64,000 nt of DNA. It comes from Chondrilla cf. caribensis. Taxonomy: Eukaryota > Porifera > Demospongiae > Chondrillida > Chondrillidae. Every line of letters starts with the position of its first letter. The stretch's first letter is position 1. The notes under the pieces were generated by a model that saw only the letters and a program-made list of their open reading frames with translations, was not told where the DNA came from and searched no databases. Positions 1 through 22,398 of this stretch are shown here, piece after piece. Position numbers and translations under genes: made by a program. Location of the stretch: NCBI GenBank assembly GCA_964020155.1, contig OZ026563.1:654824-718823 (forward strand). The letters run 5' to 3'.

Positions 1-146
1 ATAGTTTGTCTGAACGAGTTTCTATCGTATGTAAATTTGATTTTTCACAGTAGAAATTTACATACAAGAATTAAATTTTACTGAAATGCAGGTTCCTTTC
101 ACAAGTATCAATATACAGTAATACATTAACATTTTACAACACTCAC

Positions 147-1494
147 ATGTTCTCCAAAAACTACCAATGCTCCTATTTCCTTTGCAAACTCAAAAACAAA
201 TCCACTGTTATCCCAAAATCCTATAACATCAAAGAGACATGTAAAACAGTATGTTGAATACAATTTCATATTAGAACATACCTTCAATCGATCCCTCATT
301 GCCAGTGTAAAAGAACAAAACATTTCTTTTTCCCTCTTTGAAGAATGCATCTAAATATACAAGTATGTATAAAGGTATATACAATCACTCAAATGTTTAC
401 ACACACATTCACTCACAGATTTCACCCAACACCACACCCACCCACCCACACATCCAGCCCCCCACCCCCCAACACACAATCGGATAACCCACTGAAAATA
501 ATGCTTCTTGTTAGTCTGGCGTAGCCGACCCTTGATCCGCCATTTTATTTTGTTGGGGCGGAGAAAGGGTCTGGGGACATTGCTATTCGGTAACGGTGAA
601 ATGTCGGACGTTGAACCCGACACTTTTACGGAATGACCTTTACATAATGTACGGAAATATACAAAGGTTTACAAAGTATACAATCGTTAGCGGAGTTCGT
701 AGCATGCAGTCATTGTGAGGTACTCTTTGAAGTCGGTCTCTTCGTTTAGGTTCAACCCAGAACTTGTTTCTTACTCCGAAGCGATTTTATGTTAGGGTTG
801 GTCAGCGCGCACTTGATCGCCGTGGGATTAGTTTGTCCATAGACCCCGGGTTCCAGCAATTCTAAGGCCCTTAATGGCGTATTCAAATCTTCTCTTCTGA
901 TCAGCCATCAAAGCAGATAGGGGGAACGTACACGCTGTGCGCGTGGCTCTTTCTATCCCGTAAATATAATCAAAGGCGAAGGACAAAAGAGTCGTTACTA
1001 TGGTTTTCACCGAAGCCTGTCGGAAGTCTTGCAAAACGTCGTTTTCTTTTAGTATCGCGATAGATGCTTCCTACTGTAGCTTTTTCATTGTTGTGACGAG
1101 TGTCTTGAGTTTGCTAAAGGAATGTATTCGCATGACGGCTGCGATCGCCATTTTACTAATTATATCGCATTCGACCACGCCCCTTTGCTACCACTATTTG
1201 AATAGCAATGTCCCCAGACCCTTTCTCCGCCCCAACAAAATAAAATGGCGGATCAAGGGTCGGCTACGCCAGACTAGCTTCTTGTGTGTTTTTATAAGGA
1301 AAATTCATCTTACCAGTCAAAAGGTATCTTTCTTGATAGGTTCTTTGGTCTCGATAATTGAAGTGGTCCACGAACTGAGTGATGTACTTCTCCTGGTAAG
1401 GGTACGTCTGACAAGCCCCAGGATGGAACAGCGTCAGAGAGATCAGCAATCTTGAAACCACAAGTAAGTTAGTAAGAGCTAACAGACTGGCCAT
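147..1494 (-). CDS. S28 family serine carboxypeptidase (lysosomal Pro-X carboxypeptidase/DPP7-like), 5' part
   Basis: Three exons are visible: 1494-1314, 350-282 and 220-147, with matching phases (1, 1, 0). The rest lies beyond the left edge. The ATG at 1494 opens a hydrophobic signal peptide (about residues 1-29, ending near HPGACQ). It is followed by the S28 N-terminal pattern (YITQFVDHFNYRD, then QERYLL) and, in exon 2, the FFYTGNEG motif. Exon 3 carries DNSGFVFEFAKEIGALVVFG plus EH. All are hallmarks of PRCP/DPP7 enzymes, which remove residues after proline in lysosomes or outside the cell. The catalytic Ser, Asp and His lie in exons outside the window. Donors are GTAAGA, GTATGT and GTGAGT. 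Intron 1 (1313-351) contains the 765-bp MITE. PRCP versus DPP7 cannot be decided from this part. Confidence 0.85.
512..1276. mobile_element. Mutator-like non-autonomous DNA transposon (MITE) with 76-bp perfect TIRs
   Basis: Positions 512-587 and 1201-1276 are perfect inverted copies (76 bp, starting TAGTCTGGCG). The element is flanked by identical 9-bp direct repeats GCTTCTTGT at 503-511 and 1277-1285, a target-site duplication. Long TIRs with a 9-bp duplication are typical of MULE (Mutator) elements. The 613-bp interior has no convincing transposase frame, so it is non-autonomous. It lies in intron 1 of the S28 gene. Identity of the TIRs suggests recent insertion. Confidence 0.85.
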
Positions 1495-1502
1495 TTTACG
1501 AC

Positions 1503-1510
1503 TCACGTGA
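1503..1510. promoter_or_regulatory. CLEAR/M-box-like E-box (TCACGTGA) at the S28 gene start
   Basis: A perfect palindrome TCACGTGA ends 9 bp upstream of the S28 carboxypeptidase start codon at 1494. This 8-mer is the preferred core of MiT/TFE-type bHLH-zip factors (the CLEAR motif of lysosomal genes in vertebrates). The site is seen directly; regulatory use is inferred from the gene being a likely lysosomal enzyme. Confidence 0.4.
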
Positions 1511-1591
1511 TCTATAATGGGCGGATATGGATGGACGCAAATTGTCCTAACCCTAGACGAGGTTTTTTGAGAAGCACTTCGCTTCTGATGA

Positions 1592-1915
1592 TCAGTCTTT
1601 CTCTGGCTGTCTCTTTGTCTGCAAAGAAAGAGCGGCTTCGTCTGTCCTTTCCCCCAAGTACCACTTTCCTATTGCCTTTGGCGTACAGTTCCCGTTCGGC
1701 AGCTGGTCTTCCACTGCCTGGACTAGTTCCAACGCGTGGAAAGGAGTCTTCGCGGCTCTGCTGTCCAGTGTGTCGAGGCAGGACTTGGGCGAGCCCACTG
1801 TGTGCCTCTGGCATGGATACAGCGAGACCCTCTCTTCGAGGGCGGAGTGCACCCAACTGGTTCTTGCTACATCAATTAGCTGGAGCCTGGCGTCACTCCG
1901 CACATTACACAACAC
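1592..1915 (-). CDS. Unassigned open frame between S28 and ABHD16A genes
   Basis: An open frame of about 107 codons, closed by TGA at its 1592 end, runs through a GC-richer island (about 1560-1860). The middle part reads like soluble protein (KTPFHALELVQAVED), but the apparent start is not an ATG and no family is recognised. An overlapping minus-strand frame (1856-1512) and a plus-strand frame (1507-1941) are also open, so the coding strand is uncertain. It could be an exon of an unrecognised gene, a gene relic, or simply GC-rich promoter DNA upstream of the S28 gene. Confidence 0.15.
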   Translation of the reverse strand: MLCNVRSDARLQLIDVARTSWVHSALEERVSLYPCQRHTVGSPKSCLDTLDSRAAKTPFHALELVQAVEDQLPNGNCTPKAIGKWYLGERTDEAALSLQTKRQPEKD

Positions 1916-2059
1916 ACGTCAATGTATCTATCAAAGGTTGATATATATAGTCGTACTTAAACTTGGTTCCAGCTTGAAATATTGCAAGTTTGAATATGTA
2001 TACGTTTGAAATCTATTAAAAATTCCATCCCATAATCATAGTATCTTATCGAAGATAAC

Positions 2060-2104
2060 ATCATAGACTCTCTATACTGTTACGTAGTATAGAGAGTCTA
2101 TGAT
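2060..2104. repeat. Perfect 19-bp-arm hairpin
   Basis: Arms 2060-2078 and 2086-2104 are perfectly complementary around a 7-nt spacer. It lies about 370 bp beyond the stop codon of ABHD16A, in otherwise featureless AT-rich DNA (1916-2473). Could be a tiny foldback element or an RNA hairpin near a transcript end. Confidence 0.6.
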
Positions 2105-2473
2105 AACATGATTGACAAGACTGAAATTAGCTGCACTCGTTGTAGACATCCAGCCACAAAACTAGAGAAATATTCAACTGTAGATGGTCCATACCATGAT
2201 TCAACCCTCCAGTGAACATGTGATGAGACTGTTGCATTCTAAATCTCCTCAGATACACACACAACATACAAAACTAAAGCAGATTGAATTCAATAATAAT
2301 TGTCACAACTGCTTATGAATAACTATTAGAATTAGTCCACATGCACTCTTACAACGATTTAAAGCAAGGGAAGATATTATATAATGATTAATTAGTGGTT
2401 CCACCGAATTAAATTGTGGTGCAATAATTCACACTCGTTCAATTGAGCACGAGATACTAGGATCCAGTGTTCA

Positions 2474-2881
2474 TCATGTCCGATAACCAATGTTCCCCTG
2501 TAGAGGGATCTTGAAGTAACTCAGCTGGAGGGGGGTGCAGTGTGTGGTCCTGAAGTCCTCCATGTACTTTCCAGCCTACGGGAGGGCGAGAACGGGGGAG
2601 ATCAACCTCAGAATATTGAACATACACATCAGAATACCAAGTGCTGGTATTGTACACTGTACTTGGGAGGCTGGAGGTTTGAATGTGTTGTTACACTTAC
2701 CAAATACAAAAGCATTTGTGTTTTTTGCTGAGCAGTGAACGTTTCTCCAATCATGGAAGGGTACGAACTGCCATGTCCACTAACATGAGATACGAGTGTG
2801 ATGTTACACCAGTTGGTATCGACACGTTTGTCCATTAGTAGACCATCTGTATGTACCAAGTTGAGGTTTATGCAGTGAAAG

Positions 2882-2936
<55 letters not shown>

Positions 2937-2975
2937 GTGTGTGTGTGTTGTGTGTGTGTGTGTGTGTGTGTGTTT

Positions 2976-3046
<71 letters not shown>

Positions 3047-3684
3047 TGTCTGCATGTGTATGTAAGAGTGAGTGTAAGTACAACTGTGTGTATCCCGGTG
3101 TGTGCATGTATGCATATACAAAAAAGTAATGCACTTTTTTGTTTGTGTACACATTTACTTGTAAAGTGCATGTATTGGCTGGTGAAGCGAGTACACTGAT
3201 GGTTGTTGTGCCATGTAGGTACAAAGTCTTCAATTAGGGGGTGATCTTGCCCTTCCACCTCACAAACTTTCTTTTGATTGATAATATTTTTATTGAATGT
3301 ACTGTCGCCATGCTTTTTCAAAAATTGAATCTAACCCCCCCCCCTCCCTCAGCTATTTTCCAAACAAAGCCCTGTATACGTCGCATGTATTGTGTACACA
3401 TATCATACCTTTGTCACCAGATGTGAAACTGAACACCCACTGCCACAGTGCTTGATTGCTCTCAGAGGTGAACAGCATTGGATACCTAAGTGCATGTTGA
3501 CGTTGAAGGACACATACATGTGAACACTGTTGCTAGGCAAAGATGATTAGGTTAGTTATTAAACATTGTAGCAGTTGTGGGTAAACCTAGGTGCAATATT
3601 CATATCAAGCCTTATCTATTGTGGTGATTATCTTACAGGGATTGATCAACACACAAATGTGTGTGTAAACAAGTGTACTCATCC

Positions 3685-3728
<44 letters not shown>

Positions 3729-3749
3729 CACACACACACACACACACAT

Positions 3750-3822
<73 letters not shown>

Positions 3823-4362
3823 GTACTGAAGGATTTTCACTAACAGACTATTGATCCTATTGGATGTTGGATCATTAGGTCTGCAAAACAGAACAGCATG
3901 GATGCTTGTCATAGTCCCTTCAAGGATTGCCTGTAGTATTTCTAGTTCTACACGCAGCATAGTACAGCAACATGGTAGCAGTATGTGTCTGTAGGTCTTG
4001 CATCATTGTACAATACTGCAAGACACACTGACAGAGGTATTGAAGGGAGGCAGTGTGTTTACATGCAAGACAGGTATGTGAACACTCCACAATGCACAAA
4101 AGCAGGGACTCATCCAGACTCAACCTGGTAGTGATCATTTCGTCTTGTACTCTTCGGATCAGATGGACTGGACCAGGGTAGCTGTGCACATGAGATGAGG
4201 TGGCGAAGAGTATTGATGGTCAGTCTTTGAGTGGATACACACACCTGAGAGGTGGAGGACTTACTGGGAGATCTGCTCTGCTATGTTCAGCTCAAAGTAT
4301 TCTTTTATCATATCTTTTGTGAGTGATTCTGTGGAGAAGACAAGGAACATTATAAGTTGGGG

Positions 4363-4407
<45 letters not shown>

Positions 4408-4733
4408 GTGTATCCATGTGGACGTGCCTCTTCGCTGCACTCAAATGTCACTGCTATTTCATACTCACTCAGCCAATCTGGGACCTGTCGAACAGCTAAA
4501 GGTTGGAGTTCATCAAAGGTAGCATCCAAAATGACAGCACTGATCTGAGGATAGCTCATGGCAGCCCAAGAGGCTGTGAACCCACCTACCAAACCAAGTG
4601 TACTGTGAATAGTATCTCAGCACACACACGTAAATACATAAAGTAGATAGTGATTCTGTACATGCGTACTTACTATACACACGTACTGCAGTATACAGGA
4701 TGCATGTACTACTAAATACTAATCAGAACACAA

Positions 4734-4782
<49 letters not shown>

Positions 4783-6515
4783 TAGACCAGGCATAAATTA
4801 TGATGTCGCTGAACTGAAAGTCGAGTTGGCTTACTGCATATCTCACCACAACATCAATAGCATTGGCCTCTTCGCTGGGAAAAGGTAGACCCTGTGGTGG
4901 ACATATCGAGAATATTGAACGTGACTGGGTTAACAAGAACAGGAAAGGGAAAAGGACCAAAGGACCGAAGATTATTGCAGGCTACACACAGTGGCTCACC
5001 GAGCTGCCAGCAAACCCAGGGTGGTTCCAACCGAGAACTGAATACCCAGCTGAAGGGAGGAGTGATAAACACACAGGGCTGACATGCACACCCCATGATA
5101 CATCTCAACACACGACACATCTCAACACACGACACATCTCAACACATGACACATCTCAACACACGACACATCTCAACACACGACACATCTCAACACACGA
5201 CACATCTCAACACACGACACATCTCAACACACGACACATCTCAACACACGACACATCTCAACACACGACACATCTCAACACACGACACATCTCAACACAC
5301 GACACATCTCAACACACGACACATCTCAACACACGACACATCTCAACACAGGAGACCACACAGAACTCCTCACACTCCAGAGGTGGTCCCATAGCTCCCA
5401 ACACTTCATAAAAAGCAGCATTACCCTCACAAGCGATGACCTAACGGAGGAGGAATGAATTGGAACGCCACCAACATTGCATACACGCATGCCAAATAAA
5501 ACTAATCACAGTAGTGATTTACACACCAGTATTAATACAAACGATAGTAATAATGCTAATATAAAAGGAAACAATGTTTGTGACATGGGCAGCGAGTTTA
5601 TACATCAAAATCACAAGCATGAGTTGTTCAGACAAACCAAGCTTGAGTTGTTCAGACAAACCAAGTGGAGCATGCAGGAGGTAAACACACCAACTTGTCT
5701 CCTCTGTGGCTGGGATTGGAGGACTGGTTCCTTCTGTCCACAAACATTGTGTCAATGTGATTCCCATCAACTGTCACTAATTTAGCTCTCTGCCCTTTGT
5801 ACTGGATCGAAGAAGATGAAACTGACCACTGAACCTCAAATGTCATTCCTGCATCCACTCACCTCCTTTAGAAGTCTCTCTCTGCCTTCACACAAGGGAA
5901 CATCTGAAGAAAAATAAGAATAGATATTTGGCGGCCACTGTTGTTGTCATGGCAACACCTCACTCAAGGCCATCTGAATGAGCGATATAGAACCAGGGTA
6001 CACCAATCTCCTTCCAACAACATGTGCTCCCAGGTAACTAGAGGGAGGATACAGAGGCAACCGTGGTGCCTTCTGTAAAAATTGTACAAACGAATATCAC
6101 TAACTTTAAAACAGAAAAAGGGAATCTCAGAATTCTTTCACTAAAGGCAAGTGGTCTTTCAGAGGAAAGTACACGCGGTCTAATGGTAAAGCAGAACAGG
6201 ATGGTGAGGTGACTGCCACACACAGCAGAGTATGTTGGACCGACCTTATGGAGGTTTCATCGTGAGTAAAACATACTGGATAGTGGGAAAAGTCAAAATC
6301 CACACTCGCCAATCCAGTACTCACAGCCTGTATTCATGGAGAAGAGTAACCATTCAATGCATCTCGCTCAAAACTTAATGAAGTGACTCAGAAACACACT
6401 AGCATCTACACCCACACTCTACTACCATCCACAGCCACTCGCTCACATACACACACTCACACTCACTCACTCATTCAGTCATACTCACCCACACCACCAT
6501 CCACACTGACACACT

Positions 6516-6581
<66 letters not shown>

Positions 6582-7341
6582 AATCACATGACATGCATAT
6601 TCACCTGTTCGTGTCCAAACTTTCCTGTGACAGATTTACTTCTATCATACAAGTCCAGAAATGTCTGGTAATCCGGGTTGGCATAGCGACCACAACCCCT
6701 GATAATGTACGCACATGACAGAATCAGTGGAATGAACGAATATCCCATCATTGTGTCAAAAATCCCCGAAAAAGACGGATAACCTACATACATGTGGGAA
6801 ATTCCAAAGAGATAACAACCAAACAACAACAGGAGGACACAGAGACATGTCCTGCTGGTGACCTACATGCACACGTACCTCTCCTGATGACGTAGTATGT
6901 CGCATACAGAGGAAACACATGAGCCAGCACGTGGAATGCGAAGTAACCCTAACCGAGAAATTCATTAACGGTGAAACACGTGTACTCTCGAATATCAACG
7001 TACTACCGCGATTAGGTATTGACTCACAAAAAGTAAAACTTTTCCAGAATAATCCTCGGCTACGTTTGGGGTGTAAGGACGTCCCTACAGAGTCCACAAA
7101 TAACAAAATATGAACAATTATGAATCATAGTGAAAATAGGGAAATGTTTTCAGTTGCACACGGCTCGTAGACAGGTATCGAATTATCACTGAGATTACAC
7201 ACAGGATGATGACGTTGGCATCCATGACTTGATGAGTGGATAAAACTTATCTAGACTCCTCACCCTTCCATAAGGTCCAGTACTATAAATTCGATACACC
7301 GAAGGTCCGAATATTGCTTGAAATAAGCGCGCCAATGTCAT
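2474..7341 (-). CDS. ABHD16A: ABHD16A-like phosphatidylserine lipase (alpha/beta hydrolase)
   Basis: A complete 19-exon model of about 561 aa (human about 558). Exons: 7341-7264, 7084-7028, 6948-6879, 6783-6605, 6327-6245, 6179-~6101, 6072-5964, 5903-5863, 5828-5691, 5440-5374, 5049-5000, 4891-4780, 4585-4469, 4328-4265, 4181-4125, 3880-3821, 3485-3409, 2846-2701, 2575-2474. All phases join. The start gives MTLARLFQ then GPSVYRIY, matching the family N-terminus (GPRLYKIY). Two membrane segments follow, near residues 46-68 and 72-100. [18 protein letters not shown] and [12 protein letters not shown] are conserved. The nucleophile Ser is in YAWSIGG (about 353), the Asp in QDEMITT (about 428), and the C-terminal THCTPL is retained. 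The family hydrolyses phosphatidylserine to lysophosphatidylserine at the ER membrane. The sixth exon's donor is ambiguous (6101 or 6113). Confidence 0.93.
2882..3055. repeat. (TG)n microsatellite in ABHD16A intron
   Basis: About 170 bp of nearly pure TG with a few TTG and TTTGCACG interruptions. It lies in the intron between ABHD16A exons 3485-3409 and 2846-2701, so the transcript carries (CA)n here. Confidence 0.95.
3687..3820. repeat. (CA)n microsatellite abutting an ABHD16A splice donor
   Basis: About 130 bp of CA with ATG and CCA interruptions. On the coding (minus) strand it is (GT)n starting directly at the 5' splice site of the exon ending at 3821, so the repeat supplies the donor GT. 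Confidence 0.95.
4738..4779. repeat. (CA)21 microsatellite abutting an ABHD16A splice donor
   Basis: Pure CA repeat. On the coding strand the exon ending at 4780 reads ...ATAG then GTGTGTG, so the donor is the first unit of the repeat. Confidence 0.95.
5096..5350. repeat. 17-bp minisatellite (about 15 copies)
   Basis: Near-perfect tandem copies of CACACGACACATCTCAA. They fill nearly the whole intron between ABHD16A exons 5440-5374 and 5049-5000. Because 17 is not a multiple of 3, all frames share the same short peptide repeat; it is not coding. Confidence 0.95.
6518..6576. repeat. (CA)n microsatellite in ABHD16A intron
   Basis: About 58 bp of pure CA after a CACTCACA-rich stretch (6415-6515), in the intron between exons 6783-6605 and 6327-6245. 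Confidence 0.9.
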
Positions 7342-7499
7342 ATTGGCAGTCCTTGAAAAATTCTTGTCAAAGCAGAGTGAACTGATTGCGACGATGCGCT
7401 TGGAGAGGGAAATTCCCTTAGATTACGGACCTAACAGCCACGTTGAGAACTTTCAGTATACTTAAATTTAGTTGCATAACCGAGATCCGGATAACACAC

Positions 7500-8630
7500 G
7501 TATGCTGGTAGGGCACTAGGTGCTTGGCTGAACAAATGTAGGGTTGAAGTTGGCAATGTTGAGATTGGAACTTTCAAGAAACTTATGAGTGCTTTGGTTG
7601 ATTCAACAATGCTGTATGGGGCTGAGATCTGGGGTTGTACAAGTAGTGCTGAAACAATTAATCAGGTGCAACTACGTGCTTTCCGAATGTTCTTTGGAGT
7701 TGGCACCCTACACCCAAAGACATCACTGATGATGGAAATGGGATTGTTGCCAGTAGTTTGGGAGGCAAGAGTGAGGTGCGTGCAGTTCTGGTACAAGATA
7801 TTGATGAGTAAGGTGTATGAAGGCAGACTGTTGAGGAAGGTGGCTTTGCGAGCAGTGGAGTGGAGAAAGGGGTGTTGGATTAGATCTATTGCCAAGTGTG
7901 TGGGTAAATTTGGGTGGCAGGATGTGAGTGGTGGGATGATCAAGGAGTTGTCACAGTCAGAAGTAAATGATATGTTGTTGAGTGTTGCTTGGAGGAATGT
8001 AAAAGAGGAATGGAAGAAAGAGATGCACGAAAAGCCAAAGTTGTCAATGATGGAGCTTATTGCAGAATGTGGAGTCGAGTCAAGCTGTGCAGTTTTGAAG
8101 TTGAAGGCTGAAAGAAGGATTATGCTGAAGTTGAGAGGTGGAACGGCGGATTTTCAAATCGAAATGGGAAGGTGGCATGGAGTGAAGAGGGAGGAGAGGG
8201 TGTGCAAGGAGTGTGACAGTGGGGAGGTGGAAGATGTGGTTCATTGGCTATTGCAGTGTTCTGCATGGGATCATCTCAGACAACCACTTCTGGCAGCAAT
8301 GGATGTAGTGATGGAAGATTTCTCAGTACAGAATGAGAAGGAAAAAGCAGCTCTGATATTATCATTAGCATGTAGGAATTATCGTATATTGTCTATTATT
8401 ATCTCTATGTGGTCAGCTAGGTTTTATTAACTTCATCTCCATGTACTGTACAAACTAGCAGACTATTAACTTTTATTACTTCCATTTCTGTTTTTTTTTT
8501 TGTTATAATATTCCCTAGTGTTATGTGTTGTGTATACAGTGCTACATGGGACCATATGGTGTCCTAGTACCCTTTGTGGTATGGTGCACTTTAATCAATA
8601 ATAATAATAAAATAATAATAATAATAGCAT
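7500..8630 (+). mobile_element. 5'-truncated non-LTR retrotransposon (LINE), C-terminal end of the RT ORF
   Basis: An open frame from about 7503 (preceded by an in-frame TAA) to the stop at 8428-8430 reads AGRALGAWLNK, then LMSALVDSTMLYGAEIWG, the thumb/C-terminal region typical of LINE reverse transcriptases. It ends with a Cys-rich motif (CKECDSGEVEDVVHWLLQC). The RT catalytic domain and any endonuclease are absent. About 170 bp of 3' UTR ends in an (AAT/AATA)n tail at 8597-8628. 5' truncation plus a simple-repeat tail fits target-primed insertion. It lies upstream of the ABHD16A promoter. The clade was not resolved. Confidence 0.85.
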
Positions 8631-8842
8631 ACTAATTCTACATATTATCTTTAAAAATACCGTTACAGTGATAAACACGAGTTCAGGTACATACGTTACA
8701 TTGCCAGTTTAAACTGATATTACTGTAATTAAAACTGTATATAATAGATTATTATAGTGTGCATATGATATTTAATTTTATAGATATATCATTAAAATAC
8801 CGGTACAGTTTTTGAAACAAAAACTTGCCGGAGTGAAAATAA

Positions 8843-10500
8843 CTACTGTACTGTTAAGAGTTGATCTGACAGGTCTTTTCTTCCGTTCTTTTCTAGGACA
8901 TCACACAGGTTGTCCAGCGTTGCTTGAGGTCCGACATTACTCAGTAGCAGACCAGTTGGGTTACCGACTCTCCTACAAGTACTCAGAATGTTCGGTGGTG
9001 CTCCTAGCTCCTGTCCAATCCGGACAACAAACTCCTTGTCGGGATTCAACGCTGCAGCAAGTATATGTCTCCCTTGATCACCAATTTCCGCCAGTGGCAT
9101 GTTTCTCACTACCTCTGCAACTTGGTCATATATCCCCGCTGATTCCATTGGTTCTAATAACTCGTCTTCTCCATTGTGAAGTAAATTGTCAATCGGGGTG
9201 TCGATTATCCCAGCCATTTCATCTCTGTGTCCTGCGAGATAGGCCTTGGATTCGTTATGTCTCGTCTCTAATGCCACAAGCCTGGGCAAAGGCTTCTCAT
9301 CGTCACTTGTTCCAGCTGATTCACGACCATAAAAAACTGCAAGGTAGAAGCAATCAACAAAATGTGATCGTACATAGGAGGGTTGGGAGAGGAAAACAGA
9401 TCAAAGAAGAGAATACTATAAGAGTGATGCCATTTATATTACGGGATCACTTGTTCATTATCACCACAGTGTTGGTCCTTAAAGTGGTCATTACAAGTAA
9501 AAGGTTATGACAGAAATGGCTACATTTGGGCAATTTAATCAAAATTTTGCTTGCTTCATCTTGCCATTTCCATGCTTGATAATACACTAACATTCTGACA
9601 GGATACGAATAGTGGATTATTATCTACCAATTTTTAACATCCTGTGTAAAAGTTGCCACTTGGACGTGAATCCTCAATTCTCCCCAAACAGGGCAAGGAT
9701 TATCTTCCACGTTTTTGTGGCTATCTTTTAGGCACTAATGAGGAGTGGAATTCTCTGAAAAGGCCTTATAGCACATTGGAAAAGAAATGAATATTACCGA
9801 TTCGGGTCAAAATCCTCTATGAATCTGACAGGGTGTTGGACCATGTCTGTCACCATTGGTCATACAGTTATCTTCAAAGGGGTTCGAATGTACATGAATA
9901 TGTTAGCTGAGGAGGGACGGGGTTGAATGTACATGAATATGGTTCCCAGGGGGAAAGTCTGTGTCAATACTATTTTGAACCTCACTTAGACTATATTTTA
10001 TTAAGCATTTCACACAGATGATGAAATTGAGTTCATAGCACCACTCAATTAATCATCTCAACCACGCATGTGGATTAGATCACTGATACAGTGGAATCTC
10101 TCGCGATTTCATGGCGAGGTTAATACTCACCATTCGGACCATTATCCGAAGGAGTGTTCGCTTGTGAATAATACCCACCATCATTTCCTCTGACTTCTTC
10201 CAACTTGTCCAACAGAATAAGCTTCACCTCTGGGCTAACACTATCCAAAACATTTAGGAGCACTTCCCATCCTCTTATACCCTTTAATGTCATATTTTTC
10301 CAAAGTTCTCTTATCTTGTTAACGTTGCTTGGGATTGCCTTCAGATTATCGAATTCGTTGGCTGTCAAAACTGAACCTCCTTTCTCGTCTCTGTAATTGT
10401 ACATGTCCCACAATAGACGGTCGGCCAAAGGCGACAATTTATTGGCACACTTTTGTCTACTTCCCACTAAAGCGTTTCTTCGAGCTTGATCTAAAGCCAT
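8843..10500 (-). CDS. CARD plus death-domain adaptor protein (RAIDD/CRADD-like architecture)
   Basis: Two exons, 10500-10131 and 9336-8843, join in phase 1 (donor GTGAGT, acceptor TTGCAG) to give 287 aa. Residues about 17-105 look like a CARD: a helical region with LSPLADRLLWDMY, LTANEFDNLKAI and WEVLLNVLDS, comparable to the CARD of human CRADD. A polar linker follows. The C-terminal 90 residues (from about NPDKEFVVRIGQELGAPP to the end) look like a death domain. Such adaptors couple death receptors or PIDD-type platforms to caspases. At 287 aa it is longer than human CRADD (199 aa) because of the linker, so orthology is not claimed. An inflammasome-type adaptor is an alternative. Confidence 0.65.
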
Positions 10501-10887
10501 TTTATCGCTGCTCTTCGGTCATTGGTAGCTTAAAAAGATGTTTCAACTCGACTTCACTAAGATACTCACTGTTTCGAGTACTTCGGATCCATTTTGAACT
10601 ACGTATAAGTAATATTGTATTGACCTATTTTGGTAAGAAACGGAAGTGACATCATGCATAATATGGTCGTGAAGTTTCGAGTTCGAACTCCGGACCCTTC
10701 CATTTTTTATTTTATCAGGGTACGTACATAGAGTACTCGAGATCCTCAGTTTGAAAAAAAATTGCCGCTCTTTCAACTCCACCGTATTTCCCGTCGTTCC
10801 TCCAAGAAAGCCTCGAGTCGGGCTGTAATTGCAGGCGTAATTGATGTCAGATCAGGCTTTATTGATAGCGAAAAGCGGAGGGTTTCC

Positions 10888-11003
10888 TGGTGCGTGGGTC
10901 TTTCCGCCAATCGATTTTGCAATCATTACGTACACAGAAAATAGTCCTATTTTCTGTGTACGTAATGATTGCAAAATCTATTGGCGGAAAGACCCACGCA
11001 CCA
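10888..11003. repeat. Long near-perfect hairpin (56-bp arms)
   Basis: Arms 10888-10943 and 10948-11003 are inverted copies with one mismatch around a 4-nt centre. It lies in the 790-bp spacer between the CARD/death-domain gene start (10500) and the RTEL1 stop (11288). No direct repeat flanks were found. It could be a foldback MITE, a hairpin-RNA source, or a snap-back assembly artefact. Confidence 0.85.
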
Positions 11004-11287
11004 CCTTCCACGACTTCGATTTTTCATCACAGCTATAATATTACTATTGTTGGCGGTGGGCCTACAGAATGCATATCGTCTATTATTAGAAACAATAATA
11101 ATTCCTTATTGCTCCATACATGGTAACGGTATGGTTACACAAGGTAAAGTCTCTTCAAGTCCTTCTTCTTCACATCACTTTCACATTTCATACATTTAGT
11201 CCTTCCACTCTACAGAAAGAGAGAGTCCTAATGCAGCTCATCGATCAATAAAACTCAATGATTTTTGTTCAATAAACACTGGTAATT

Positions 11288-22371
<11,084 letters not shown>

Positions 22372-22392
22372 TTTTCGCGCCAACCTCGCTTT

Positions 22393-22398
22393 CACGTG
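22393..22398. promoter_or_regulatory. CACGTG E-box upstream of RTEL1
   Basis: A canonical E-box 22 bp upstream of the RTEL1 start codon (22371). No TATA box is seen. 22399-23014 between RTEL1 and MEI4 holds no recognised gene. Confidence 0.35.

Noticed and set aside
5096..5411. Thr-His-Asp-Thr-Ser-Gln repeat protein frame
   Set aside because: Translation of the 17-bp intronic minisatellite of ABHD16A.
7127..7225. Start codon at 7225 giving a hydrophobic 35-aa peptide as the ABHD16A N-terminus
   Set aside because: The exon at 7341-7264 matches the family N-terminus (GPSVYRIY) and splices in phase to 7084-7028, so 7225 falls in intron 1.
7585..8430. 281-codon plus-strand frame as a host gene
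   Set aside because: Matches the C-terminal part of LINE reverse transcriptase ORFs, is 5'-truncated and ends in a simple-repeat tail.
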